Shown: in pieces, positions 56,226-63,654 of the stretch | How positions within the stretch are numbered: position 1 is the stretch's first letter | Layout of the letters: each line of letters starts with the position of its first letter | Source of the DNA: Metabacillus niabensis | GTDB taxonomy: Bacteria; Bacillota; Bacilli; Bacillales; Bacillaceae | Direction of reading: 5' to 3' | NCBI RefSeq assembly: GCF_020524345.1 | Contig: NZ_JAIVLH010000017.1 | Coordinates: forward strand, 62,001-126,000 | Length of the DNA: 64,000 nucleotides | The notes under the pieces: generated by a model | The model's database searches: none | Seen by the model: the letters and a program-made list of their open reading frames with translations, nothing else | What the model was told of the DNA's origin: nothing | Made by a program: the position numbers and the translations under genes

Positions 56226-56760
56226 TAAATGAGGTGTTTGTTCCAGACAATATCTTTTAACTCAAGGGATAAAATGTATGATCCATTGCTTTATAAACAA
56301 CTTACGGAATGAGGTGTTTACGGGCCGCTATTCATTTGAATTAGACGCTCGGTATTACATCATTTTGTAGATGAGGTGTTTATCAAAGACAATTTCTCTT
56401 TTTGTTACGTTAAGTAAACAACTAACAAGGGGATGGTTGTATTGAACAATGGTCAGGACACTTTTCAATAACATTTAAATAAAATGTTAAATGAGGTGTT
56501 TGTCAAAGACAATTTATTGTTTTTACCCATTGATGATAGAACACTTACGAAATGAGGTGTTTACGGGCCGCTATTTTCTTGAAATAAACGCTCGAATGTA
56601 ACATCATTTTGTAAATGAGGTGTTTGTCAAAATACAGTAATCTTTTCCATATGTTAGGTCGTTTATCACTTAACAAGGGGATGGTTGTATTGAACAATGG
56701 CGATTTCACATCAGATGACATTTAAATCTAAATGTTAAATGAGGTGTTTATCAAAGATAC
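56226..56760. repeat. Higher-order tandem repeat array (array C) between ecsA and hit
   Basis: GAGGTGTTT occurs seven times, at 56231, 56311, 56373, 56493, 56554, 56617 and 56741. Spacings of 80, 62, 120, 61, 63 and 124 show a three-unit super-repeat of about 245 nt present twice. Types: a (GTCAAAGACAATTT), b (ACGGGCCGCTATT) and c (ATCAAAGACAATTT and AACAAGGGGATGGTTG). Types b and c contain small inverted repeats. No gene is supported here. Orientation of transcription is suggested by the terminator at 56797. Confidence 0.9.
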
Positions 56761-56796
56761 TTTTCCCATTATATGAGTTATTCTTCCCTTCTTCAG

Positions 56797-56832
56797 GAAC
56801 AGAGTGAACATTCGTTTCACTCTGTTCTTTTT
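56797..56832 (+). terminator. Orphan intrinsic terminator after array C
   Basis: GAACAGAGTGAA, loop CATTCG, TTCACTCTGTTC then TTTTTC, oriented to the right. No + strand gene lies between ecsA (56081, leftward) and this point, so it must serve an uncharacterised transcript from the repeat array or be a leader attenuator of hit. Confidence 0.85.
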
Positions 56833-56966
56833 CATATAAAGATGCTTGTGGTAAAATATAGCTGTTCATACATAGATAATTTCTGATTGAAACAATAACA
56901 TACTTACCTTACAAATGATGTTGAAACATGTTGAACATGAAAAATAATTGAAGGATGTGTGAGTAG

Positions 56967-57389
56967 ATGAGTGACTGCATTTTTTGCAAAATCGTCAATG
57001 GAGAAATTCCAAGTGCAAAAGTATTTGAAAATGAACATGTAGTAGCGTTTCTTGATATTAGCCAAGTAACAAAAGGTCATACATTAGTTGTGCCAAAAGT
57101 ACATAAAGAAAATATCTATGAACTTACACCTGAAATTGCCGGAAAACTTTTTGAGGTTGTCCCTAAAATTGCAAATTCAATTAAAGAACAATTTCAGCCA
57201 ATCGGTTTAAACCTCCTGAATAACAACGGCGAAAAAGCCGGACAATCTGTTTTCCATTACCATATGCATATTATTCCAAGATACGGTAAAGGTGATGGCT
57301 TCGGTGCAGTATGGAAACCACATACAGAAGAGTATACTCCACAGGATTTACAGGAAATTGCTTCTACAATTCATAATGGTATATCTTAA
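56967..57389 (+). CDS. hit: HIT-family hydrolase Hit
   Basis: A 140-residue HIT-triad protein: MSDCIFCKIVNGEIPSAKVF at the start, LDISQVTKGHTLVVPK and the catalytic HYHMHIIPRY (His-x-His-x-His). Hydrolyses dinucleoside polyphosphates or nucleoside phosphoramidates, AMP-linked. Short ribosome site AAGGATGTG. Divergent from ecsA; the ecsA-hit gap is unusually long because of array C. Confidence 0.93.
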   Translation: MSDCIFCKIVNGEIPSAKVFENEHVVAFLDISQVTKGHTLVVPKVHKENIYELTPEIAGKLFEVVPKIANSIKEQFQPIGLNLLNNNGEKAGQSVFHYHMHIIPRYGKGDGFGAVWKPHTEEYTPQDLQEIASTIHNGIS

Positions 57390-57393
57390 CTTT

Positions 57394-57419
57394 TCGGCCG
57401 CTTGAAGCGGCCTTTTCTT
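57394..57419 (+). terminator. Terminator of hit
   Basis: CGGCCGCTT, loop GAA, GCGGCC, TTTTC. Confidence 0.9.
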
Positions 57420-57548
57420 ATACACCTAAATATGTAACCGTTTTATCCATTAACTTTCACAAAGATGAAAATTTTCAGTCTACATTTCCTCCTCTATTCA
57501 TGATAGGATATGAGTATTATTTTACGTTCTAATCAAGGAGGGCAATTC

Positions 57549-58628
57549 ATGAGAGCTTATAATTTTAATGCAGGACCCGCGGCAATTCCATTACCTGTGC
57601 TTGAACGCGCACAAAAGGAACTAGTTAATTTCCAAAATACAGGCATGTCTGTTATGGAGCTTAGCCATCGCAGTAAAGATTACGAAGAAGTTCACAATCG
57701 TGCTAACTCATTACTTAGGGAACTATTAGGAATTCCTGACAACTATGAAGTCTTATTTTTACAAGGTGGGGCAAGCCTTCAATTCTCAATGATTCCAATG
57801 AATTTCTTAAAAGAAGGACAAACTGCTCACTTTATTATGTCAGGTGCTTGGTCTGACAAAGCACTAAAAGAAGCAAAATTTTTCGGTGAAACAAGAATTT
57901 TAGCGTCAAGTAAAGAAGATAATTACACCCATATCCCAACCGACTATTCATTAGATGAAGTAAAGGATGGAGCTTACCTTCACATCACATCAAACAATAC
58001 GATTTTCGGAACTCAGTGGCAGGAATACCCGGACAGCCCTATTCCACTAATCGCTGACATGTCAAGTGATATCTTATGTAAGGAAATTGATGTTGAGAAG
58101 TTTTCACTGATTTATGCAGGAGCTCAAAAAAACCTGGGTCCATCTGGTGTGACAGTTGTTATTGTAAAAAAAGAATTTTTAGAATCTGCAAAAGAAGATG
58201 TTCCAACAATCTTAAACTATCGAACTCATGCTAAAAATAATTCTTTATTCAACACACCACCTACGTTTGCGATCTATATGCTTTCTCTTGTATTAGAATG
58301 GGTTAAAGAACAAGGCGGAGTAAAAAACATTCAAAAAATCAATGAAGAAAAAGCAGGATCTATTTATTCTGCCATTGATAATAGCGACGGGTTCTATAAA
58401 GCTCACGCAACAGATGATAGTCGCTCATTAATGAATATCACGTTCACACTGCCTAGTGAAGAACTTACAAAGAAATTCCTTCAAGAAGCAAAAGAACGTC
58501 AATTCATCGGCCTGGCAGGTCATAGATCTGTAGGTGGCTGCAGAGCATCTACTTACAATGCAGTACCAAAAGAAGCATGTGTTGCACTCGCTGAATTCAT
58601 GACTGAATTTAAACATCAAAATAGCTAA
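57549..58628 (+). CDS. serC: Phosphoserine aminotransferase
   Basis: A 359-residue PLP enzyme of serine synthesis (3-phosphohydroxypyruvate to phosphoserine). Motifs: NFNAGPAAIPLPVL, LQGGASLQFSMIP, and the PLP lysine in IYAGAQKNLGPSG (Lys194), plus a TYNAVPKEACVALAEF end. ATG 57549 follows AAGGAGGGC; the frame to 57510 has none. Follows hit by 160 nt. Confidence 0.96.
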   Translation: MRAYNFNAGPAAIPLPVLERAQKELVNFQNTGMSVMELSHRSKDYEEVHNRANSLLRELLGIPDNYEVLFLQGGASLQFSMIPMNFLKEGQTAHFIMSGAWSDKALKEAKFFGETRILASSKEDNYTHIPTDYSLDEVKDGAYLHITSNNTIFGTQWQEYPDSPIPLIADMSSDILCKEIDVEKFSLIYAGAQKNLGPSGVTVVIVKKEFLESAKEDVPTILNYRTHAKNNSLFNTPPTFAIYMLSLVLEWVKEQGGVKNIQKINEEKAGSIYSAIDNSDGFYKAHATDDSRSLMNITFTLPSEELTKKFLQEAKERQFIGLAGHRSVGGCRASTYNAVPKEACVALAEFMTEFKHQNS

Positions 58629-58639
58629 GTTAGTTTGGA

Positions 58640-58669
58640 AGAAAAGGATTTCATGTCCTTTTCTTTTTT
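58640..58669 (+). terminator. Terminator of serC
   Basis: GAAAAGGA and TCCTTTTC pair around TTTCATG, then TTTTTTG. Confidence 0.85.
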
Positions 58670-58802
58670 GTATTTCCAAGAATAGGTCTAAATAAGAAAT
58701 CCCCTATTTTTACCACAGCATAAATCCTCTGTACGATATGTATAAATGTTGCTATAATAATAAATAAGTTCTCTCGCAATAGGAAATGAGTTCACTATTG
58801 GG

Positions 58803-58842
58803 GAGAAGAAATTTAGGAGATTAGAAGAGGAGAGATGAGAAA
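58803..58842 (+). promoter_or_regulatory. TRAP binding site over the trpP ribosome site
   Basis: NAG triplets GAG, TAG, GAG, GAG, GAG start at 58817, 58822, 58827, 58832 and 58837, each separated by exactly two bases; GAG at 58803, AAG at 58806 and TAG at 58814 extend the run with other spacings. In B. subtilis the 11-mer TRAP, charged with tryptophan, binds such triplets in the trpP leader and blocks translation. Here the run covers the ribosome site itself. Confidence 0.8.
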
Positions 58843-59367
58843 ATGAACACAAGAGTATTAGTTATTTTATCTTTATTTGCTGCAATTGGTGCTGTACTAA
58901 GTATGATAATGCCTCCATTTTTCGGTGGTATGAAGCCAGACATGATGTTAACGATGATGTTTATCGGAATTATTATGTTTCCTGCAATTCAAAATGTCAC
59001 ATTGCTAGGTATTGTGACTGGATTTTTATCTGCATTAACATCAGCATTCCCTGGCGGATTCGTTCCAAATATCATTGACAAAGTGGTAACAGCATTCGTA
59101 TTTTACGGCCTAGTTCTAGCATTTAAGAAAATTGCACAAAAAGTTGCAACAGCAACAGTACTCACAGTGATTGGCACAATTGTATCAGGAACAGTTTTCC
59201 TTACTGCCGCATCATTAATTGTCGGCCTACCAGGAGGAGCAGCTTTTTCAATGTTATTCGTAACGGTTGTATTACCTGCTACATTATTGAACGGCGCTGC
59301 GATGATTATTATCCTGCCAATTGTTCAAGCTATTTTCAAACGCTCAAGAATTATAACAGTCGCTTAA
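58843..59367 (+). CDS. trpP: Tryptophan transporter TrpP
   Basis: A 174-residue protein with five or six hydrophobic segments, starting MNTRVLVILSLFAAIGAVLS and containing MPPFFGGMKPDMMLTMMF. This is the TrpP (YhaG) family; the B. subtilis member supplies tryptophan and its translation is repressed by TRAP. Ribosome site GAGGAGAG is embedded in the TRAP triplets. Between serC and yhaH as in B. subtilis. Confidence 0.92.
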   Translation: MNTRVLVILSLFAAIGAVLSMIMPPFFGGMKPDMMLTMMFIGIIMFPAIQNVTLLGIVTGFLSALTSAFPGGFVPNIIDKVVTAFVFYGLVLAFKKIAQKVATATVLTVIGTIVSGTVFLTAASLIVGLPGGAAFSMLFVTVVLPATLLNGAAMIIILPIVQAIFKRSRIITVA

Positions 59368-59389
59368 GACAAATACAAAGCAAGAAAGA

Positions 59390-59428
59390 GGATGTTTATA
59401 GATTCATCCTCTTTCTTGCTTTTTTTAT
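59390..59428 (+). terminator. Terminator of trpP
   Basis: CAAGAAAGAGGATG and CATCCTCTTTCTTG pair, then CTTTTTTT. Confidence 0.9.
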
Positions 59429-59437
59429 TTCATTTTA

Positions 59438-59629
59438 TCAATTAAAAATCATTAAAATAATCCCTATAAGCAGCATTGCTGCTCCCCCGGTAGCAAGTAC
59501 CGATACTTTTTGTTTCACGATTTTTTTAGGTGGATAAGATGCTGATTGCTGCAGAAGTTTAAAGTAATGAAAAGCACCTATAAAGAGTAATAAACTAATG
59601 ACAAAAAATAAAAAGATGACACCTGACAT
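59438..59629 (-). CDS. Small two-helix membrane protein
   Basis: A 63-residue product with helices at about 4-22 and 44-61 joined by a polar linker with SYPPKKIVKQK. The ATG at 59629 follows AAGGAGGG at 6 nt, and the ATG at 59635 is too close to the site. No family recognised. Convergent with trpP and sharing its terminator. Confidence 0.62.
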   Translation of the reverse strand: MSGVIFLFFVISLLLFIGAFHYFKLLQQSASYPPKKIVKQKVSVLATGGAAMLLIGIILMIFN

Positions 59630-59689
59630 TCTCATCCCTCCTTATATATGTTTGGATTTTTATTCTATTCGGGGAGAGCTATTCCAGGA

Positions 59690-59960
59690 GAGATTCCTTC
59701 GTGTTTCGCTTTTGAAGAACATTTCAGAGGGTTATTTTCTTACTTTTGTCTTTCATCCCTCTTATGAAAGACATTTCAACGGAGTTATTCCCTACTTTGT
59801 CCTTCATCCCTCTCATGAAAGACATTTCAACCGAAGTTCTCCCTTCTTTTGTTCTTCATCCCTCTCATGAATGACATTTCTACTGAATTACTCTCCACTT
59901 TTGTCCTTCATCCCTCTCATAAAAGACATTTCATAGCGCTCCCTCATCTATCCTGTCCTT
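59690..59960. repeat. Tandem array of a 52-bp hairpin unit (array B)
   Basis: Four clear units start at 59745, 59796, 59848 and 59900 (periods 51, 52, 52) with degenerate units on both sides. Unit 1 holds GTCTTTCAT, CCCTCTT, ATGAAAGAC, a 9-bp stem; units 2-4 have point changes (GTCCTTCAT / ATGAAAGAC, GTTCTTCAT, CATAAAAGAC). The core equals that of array A about 8.8 kb away. It lies between the small membrane gene and yhaH. Confidence 0.92.
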
Positions 59961-60188
59961 CACACTTATAAAAACCTAAAAACCTATTCCCCTGCTCGCG
60001 GTACCTTTTCATCATGAATGTCTAAACATGTCCATGAAGAGCGTGAAACACGGGACTTATAAACGACTTAATAAATAGGTATGCTATACTTTAGATATGT
60101 ATGTATAATGTTTATAGAAGACATCTTTGGGTATGTTGAAAAAGTAAGTATGTCTCATTCATTTTACATAGTTGTGGAGGGATGCAGT

Positions 60189-60542
60189 TTGTCAAATAAT
60201 AAATCATTGTTAGTTGGATTACTTGTTGGAGGTGTAATCGGCGGTGTTGCCACATTACTCTCAACCCCTTCATCAGGAAAAGAGTTACGCAGTCAAATCA
60301 ATCTAAACCGTAAGCAAATCGAAGATCTTGTAAATCAATTAAAAAAAGAAAGTAAAGCACTAAAGGTTCAATTAGTTCAAACGGCAAAAGAAGGTTCTGA
60401 GGTCGTAAAAGAAGTTTCCGCCGACTTAATGAAGTCTATTCAACAGTATCAACAGGACACTGAACCACATAAAGAAAATATTATGAAAGAAATTGAAGAA
60501 ATCGATTCCAGAATTAAACAACTTGAAAAAACATTAAACTAG
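60189..60542 (+). CDS. yhaH: YhaH family membrane-anchored protein
   Basis: A 117-residue protein with one N-terminal glycine-rich membrane helix (NNKSLLVGLLVGGVIGGVAT) and a long charged coiled coil (LVNQLKKESKALKVQL, and IKQLEKTLN at the end), as in the YtxH/YhaH (gas-vesicle-GvpP-like) group. A TTG at 60189 follows GGAGGG; the ORF extends to 60081 without a better site. Located between trpP and scoC, as in B. subtilis. Confidence 0.85.
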   Translation: MSNNKSLLVGLLVGGVIGGVATLLSTPSSGKELRSQINLNRKQIEDLVNQLKKESKALKVQLVQTAKEGSEVVKEVSADLMKSIQQYQQDTEPHKENIMKEIEEIDSRIKQLEKTLN

Positions 60543-60573
60543 TTTTCAGCTAAAAATATTTTTGGAGTAATAA

Positions 60574-60613
60574 AAAAGTGTGATAGACAAGCCATGTCTT
60601 CACACTTTTTTTA
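60574..60613 (+). terminator. Terminator of yhaH
   Basis: AAAAGTGTGA and TCACACTTTT pair (with TAGACA / TGTC extension), then TTTTATT. Confidence 0.88.
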
Positions 60614-60743
60614 TTGGCTGAACCCTTGATATAATAGGGTTTTTAAAAATTTTTAAAAATTTCGTAAATTTATATCTTTATTAATCTTTATTTTATTGGC
60701 ATAATAGAGAATAATACATTTGGAAGATCAGGGGTGACGGCTG

Positions 60744-61322
60744 ATGAAACATAACGAAAGGGAATATACAGTAAAAGAAGCCTTGTTATTTAGTCAACGT
60801 GTTGCGCAGCTGAGTAAAGCATTGTGGAAAACAATTGAAAAGGATTGGCAGCAGTGGATTAAGCCTTATGATTTAAATATTAATGAGCATCATATTCTGT
60901 GGATTGCTGATCATTTGAATGGTGCATCCATTTCAGAGATTGCTAAATTTGGAGTGATGCATGTTTCTACTGCTTTCAACTTTTCAAAGAAGCTTGAGGA
61001 AAGAGGATATCTTGAGTTCTCGAAAAAAGCTAATGACAAGCGAAACACGTATATTAAGTTAACAAAACAAGGCGAAGAAGTTCTTTCAAAACTGTTAGAA
61101 GACTTTAGTCCAGACAGGAACTCTGTTTTAAAAGGGGCTTTACCACTTCAAAATTTATATGGTAAATTTCCTGAAATGATGGAAATGATGTGTATCATTC
61201 GTAATATTTATGGCGAAGACTTTATGGAAATCTTTGAACAATCATTCCATAACATTGAAGATTCATTTAATAATGAACAAGAAAAAGAGTCTAAGTCTGA
61301 ACAGCTCATTTCTTCTCCTTAA
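60744..61322 (+). CDS. scoC: MarR-family transition-state regulator ScoC (Hpr)
   Basis: A 192-residue MarR-type regulator: [45 protein letters not shown], and [13 protein letters not shown] form the winged helix (residues about 50-115). ScoC represses extracellular proteases, sporulation and peptide transport genes. The C-terminal tail ([17 protein letters not shown]) is acidic. Start has CAGGGGTGACG. Confidence 0.94.
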   Translation: MKHNEREYTVKEALLFSQRVAQLSKALWKTIEKDWQQWIKPYDLNINEHHILWIADHLNGASISEIAKFGVMHVSTAFNFSKKLEERGYLEFSKKANDKRNTYIKLTKQGEEVLSKLLEDFSPDRNSVLKGALPLQNLYGKFPEMMEMMCIIRNIYGEDFMEIFEQSFHNIEDSFNNEQEKESKSEQLISSP

Positions 61323-61334
61323 TGAAAAAGAAGA

Positions 61335-61664
61335 CTACATTAGGTCTACAAAATCATCCATTAAGGAGCTGTATAAGTTTTGTCTATGTATCGCATGGAT
61401 TGTTTCATATAAATCCAGCTTCGGGTTTAATTGGCCGGCAAATCGCGTAAGGAGGTCTGTAAAGATCACTAATCCTTGCGCTTTTTGTTCTTCATGTAAT
61501 TTGGAAAGTTCTTCGCAAATCATCAGTACTTCTTCAATTTCTTCTTTACTTAATCCTTTCGACATCACTAAATGATAAAAGGGGAATTTGGCAGGCTCCA
61601 CTATTTTTAATAATAACGATTGGTAATATTCCAATGTTTCCAATCTTTTTTCTATCGAATTCAT
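61335..61664 (-). CDS. yhaI: YhaI (DUF1878) protein
   Basis: A 109-residue soluble protein, starting MNSIEKRLETLEYYQSLLLK and containing FPFYHLVMSKGLSKEEIEEV and LHEEQKAQGLVIFTDLLTRF. The DUF1878 family (YhaI) is of unknown function. Convergent with scoC with a gap of 12 nt. Start has AAAGAGGGTAAGG. Confidence 0.85.
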   Translation of the reverse strand: MNSIEKRLETLEYYQSLLLKIVEPAKFPFYHLVMSKGLSKEEIEEVLMICEELSKLHEEQKAQGLVIFTDLLTRFAGQLNPKLDLYETIHAIHRQNLYSSLMDDFVDLM

Positions 61665-61759
61665 TCCTTACCCTCTTTCTTAACTCACATTGTTGTTCTT
61701 TATTGTATAGTATTCCTTACACGAAAGGAAGTTTTTCTCAAATTACATAGGTTCATATA

Positions 61760-61920
61760 ATAAAGTGAGACTTATCACGCTCAAAACGCCACGTCTTATA
61801 GCTTCGCCTGACTTGGGGACGTCCTATCCTTCGTCGGATCTTTACGGGCAGTTATCTTCCACTTCCACTTATCTCTTTTCTTATCTCGAATCTTTCGATA
61901 AGAGTTTTACTACCCGTTAA
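61760..61920. repeat. Structured dispersed-type repeat
   Basis: Between yhaI and the yhaJ-like gene lies a GC-enriched 160-nt block. On the minus strand it has AACGGGTAGT, an inner hairpin CTTATCGAAAG / GATAAG type, CTGCCCGT complementary to ACGGGTAG, and ACGTGGCGTTTTGAGCGTG. The ACGGG / CTGCCCGT arms fold the block into a multi-branched structure. No ORF is supported. It looks like a bcr-type mobile palindromic repeat of Bacilli, but I cannot confirm the family or other copies. Confidence 0.55.
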
Positions 61921-62046
61921 GATGAGATAAATTTCACATTTTCTTTTTTAAATCGTTTACATTTAAAATTCCTTATTGATTTTTTCCTTACACCATCGTA
62001 CAGTATGTTAGTAATTAGTTTTGTATTATGTTTGGATGGTGAGACA

Positions 62047-62589
62047 ATGTACTGTTGGAAAACCATAAACCTTTCAAGGGATATTGGTCTACACAGAATT
62101 TTATTTATATCAATGATCACTATGATTCTTGTTTTTATTTTAACCTACTTACCTATCAACCTGCTATTTCCAAAGATTCATTTTGATGATGGACATTTCT
62201 TATTATTTATGTTTATTTTGGTCAGCATGATGCCTGTTCACAAATTACTACATGTTTTTCCGTTGATACTAACCGGATGTCGTGTTTCGTTTAATATTAA
62301 ATTTTATCGTGTGTTCCCTACTTTCCAACTCAAAGCTTGTGAAGGAATAAAAAAGAAACGAATGATCATTTCCTTATTAACTCCGTTTCTTACCTTCACC
62401 ATTTTATTTTTGATTGGAGGCCTATATTTTCCGGCCTATATCCATTATTTAAGTATAGCTTTTGCCTTCCATATTGGCATGTGTGTACCGGATTTCTTAT
62501 TACTAAGACAACTATTATTCGCTCCAAAGGTTTGTACGATTGAGGAGTATGAGGATGGTTATGAGGTACTAGTCCAAAACAATAGATAA
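62047..62589 (+). CDS. DUF3267 membrane protein (YhaJ-like)
   Basis: A 180-residue protein with about four hydrophobic helices. PVHKLLHVFPL sits where DUF3267 proteins have a degenerate HExxH, and here it reads HKLLH, so a metalloprotease role is unlikely. ATG 62047 follows GGATGGTGAG; the frame is open to 62005. Position between yhaI and prsA matches B. subtilis yhaJ. Confidence 0.7.
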   Translation: MYCWKTINLSRDIGLHRILFISMITMILVFILTYLPINLLFPKIHFDDGHFLLFMFILVSMMPVHKLLHVFPLILTGCRVSFNIKFYRVFPTFQLKACEGIKKKRMIISLLTPFLTFTILFLIGGLYFPAYIHYLSIAFAFHIGMCVPDFLLLRQLLFAPKVCTIEEYEDGYEVLVQNNR

Positions 62590-62590
62590 G

Positions 62591-62621
62591 AAAGTGGCAA
62601 TTACGCTTGTCACTTTTTTAC
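62591..62621 (+). terminator. Terminator of the yhaJ-like gene
   Basis: AAAGTGGCA and TGTCACTTT pair (G-T included), followed by TTTT. Confidence 0.75.
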
Positions 62622-62708
62622 ATTTTTGTGCAAATCAGATGTCAATGCTATCTTTTTCATAAATAGTTTGGTAATCTAATATGTATAATGTGGGGAGGGG
62701 GATCTCTG

Positions 62709-62888
62709 GTGATCATTTTCTTTATCTTGTTTGCAGTCTTTATCTTGTTTTACATAAATAAGCTTACAAATACATTGTGTTTAGTTCGCGAGATTCCTGA
62801 AGACCGTCAAACGAAGGTTTTTAGAACAATCAATGTACTTATTACAATTCTGCTGATTTCTTCATATATTGAAGTTCTTTACACCTAA
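62709..62888 (+). CDS. Small membrane protein, 59 residues
   Basis: A GTG at 62709 follows GGAGGGGGATC. The product has a helix (IIFFILFAVFILFYI), a polar middle (REIPEDRQTKVFR) and a second helix (ILITILLISSYIEVLY). No family recognised. The frame extends to 62688 but the GTG is best placed. Confidence 0.55.
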   Translation: MIIFFILFAVFILFYINKLTNTLCLVREIPEDRQTKVFRTINVLITILLISSYIEVLYT

Positions 62889-62967
62889 AAGCTTTATGTT
62901 TTGCCTCGAGTAAGTCATTTATTAATGGTACTGGTTGTTCTTCGGGGCCTTATTGCTTACATACATA

Positions 62968-63001
62968 GAAAAGCTAACAGGAAAACCTGTTAGCTTTTTT
63001 T
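62968..63001. terminator. Bidirectional terminator
   Basis: AAAGCTAACAGG, loop AAAA, CCTGTTAGCTTT and T-runs on the + strand; A-rich on the other side serves the convergent tiny gene. Confidence 0.88.
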
Positions 63002-63007
63002 GTTATC

Positions 63008-63094
63008 TTATAACCACGCTGCACCAACGATAATTAACAAGATAAACAATACAACGATTAACGCAAAACCACCTGCATAAGCTCCTCCACCCAT
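63008..63094 (-). CDS. YjcZ-family tiny one-helix sporulation protein, 28 residues
   Basis: Starts with MGGGAYAGG and has FALIVVLFILLIIVGAAWL, the core of the tiny Bacillus YjcZ-type family (one membrane helix, glycine-rich head). Ribosome site GGGAGGTG lies 6 nt upstream. Members are linked to spore coat or germination (SscA). It has a paralog 88 nt downstream on the same strand. Confidence 0.85.
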   Translation of the reverse strand: MGGGAYAGGFALIVVLFILLIIVGAAWL

Positions 63095-63182
63095 AATGAC
63101 ACCTCCCTTTCGTCTTGTTACAATATCCTATGATTTAACCTCTTTAATGGTATAGGCATTTATCCCGAACTAATTGATTTAA

Positions 63183-63269
63183 TTAGTAAAGATAAGAAGC
63201 TCCAATAATAATTAACAAAATGAAAAGAACCACAATCAAAGCAAAGTTATCTGTAAAAGCGTGACCCAT
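63183..63269 (-). CDS. YjcZ-family tiny one-helix sporulation protein, 28 residues
   Basis: Starts MGHAFTDN and has FALIVVLFILLIIIGASYLY. The helix differs from the neighbour at two or three residues while the head differs fully, which points to a recent duplication with head divergence. Ribosome site AAAGGAGGTAATT. Confidence 0.85.
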   Translation of the reverse strand: MGHAFTDNFALIVVLFILLIIIGASYLY

Positions 63270-63480
63270 ATCAATTACCTCCTTTATATCTTTCAATATA
63301 TCCTATGTGAATGAACCCATTATGATTGGACGTTAGCCCAGTTCCAGGTATTTGTTTATATAAATGGAATATCCCTTCCCCCCCTGTTTACCAGGAAATT
63401 TCTTTCTTTTATTATTTTCATTCATCCAATTGGGAGCGTTTTCCCCGAAAAAACTTTTTGATCGTCACTCATTATGGTAT

Positions 63481-63592
63481 AGTATTTCTTGTACTATCAG
63501 AAAGATAAAATTTTATGGTTGATAGTATAAGAAATACTAAGGCTTTCTCCATTAGTGCTTGGTGATAAGCCAAGTTTTTCTAATATAATCTG
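63481..63592. repeat. Double-hairpin repeat element, copy 2
   Basis: The first stem (AGTATTTCTTGTACTATC / GATAGTATAAGAAATACT) is longer than in copy 1. The second stem pairs GGCTT with TAAGCC and then a T-run AGTTTTTCTAAT. Between the tiny genes and prsA. Confidence 0.8.
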
Positions 63593-63654
63593 GCATTACA
63601 TACAAAAGCTGGATCCAGTAAGAATACTAATTTAACTAGGAGTTGTAGAAGAAG

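Noticed and set aside
56226-56760. Chain of small ORFs starting ATGAGGTGTTT
   Set aside because: Reading frames are of unequal length, with unrelated translations after the repeated head; variation follows DNA structure, not codons. No ribosome site precedes the ATGs.
59598-59870. 90-residue ORF through array B
   Set aside because: It arises because the first repeat units are 51 nt long and keep one frame; later units break the frame. No ribosome site.
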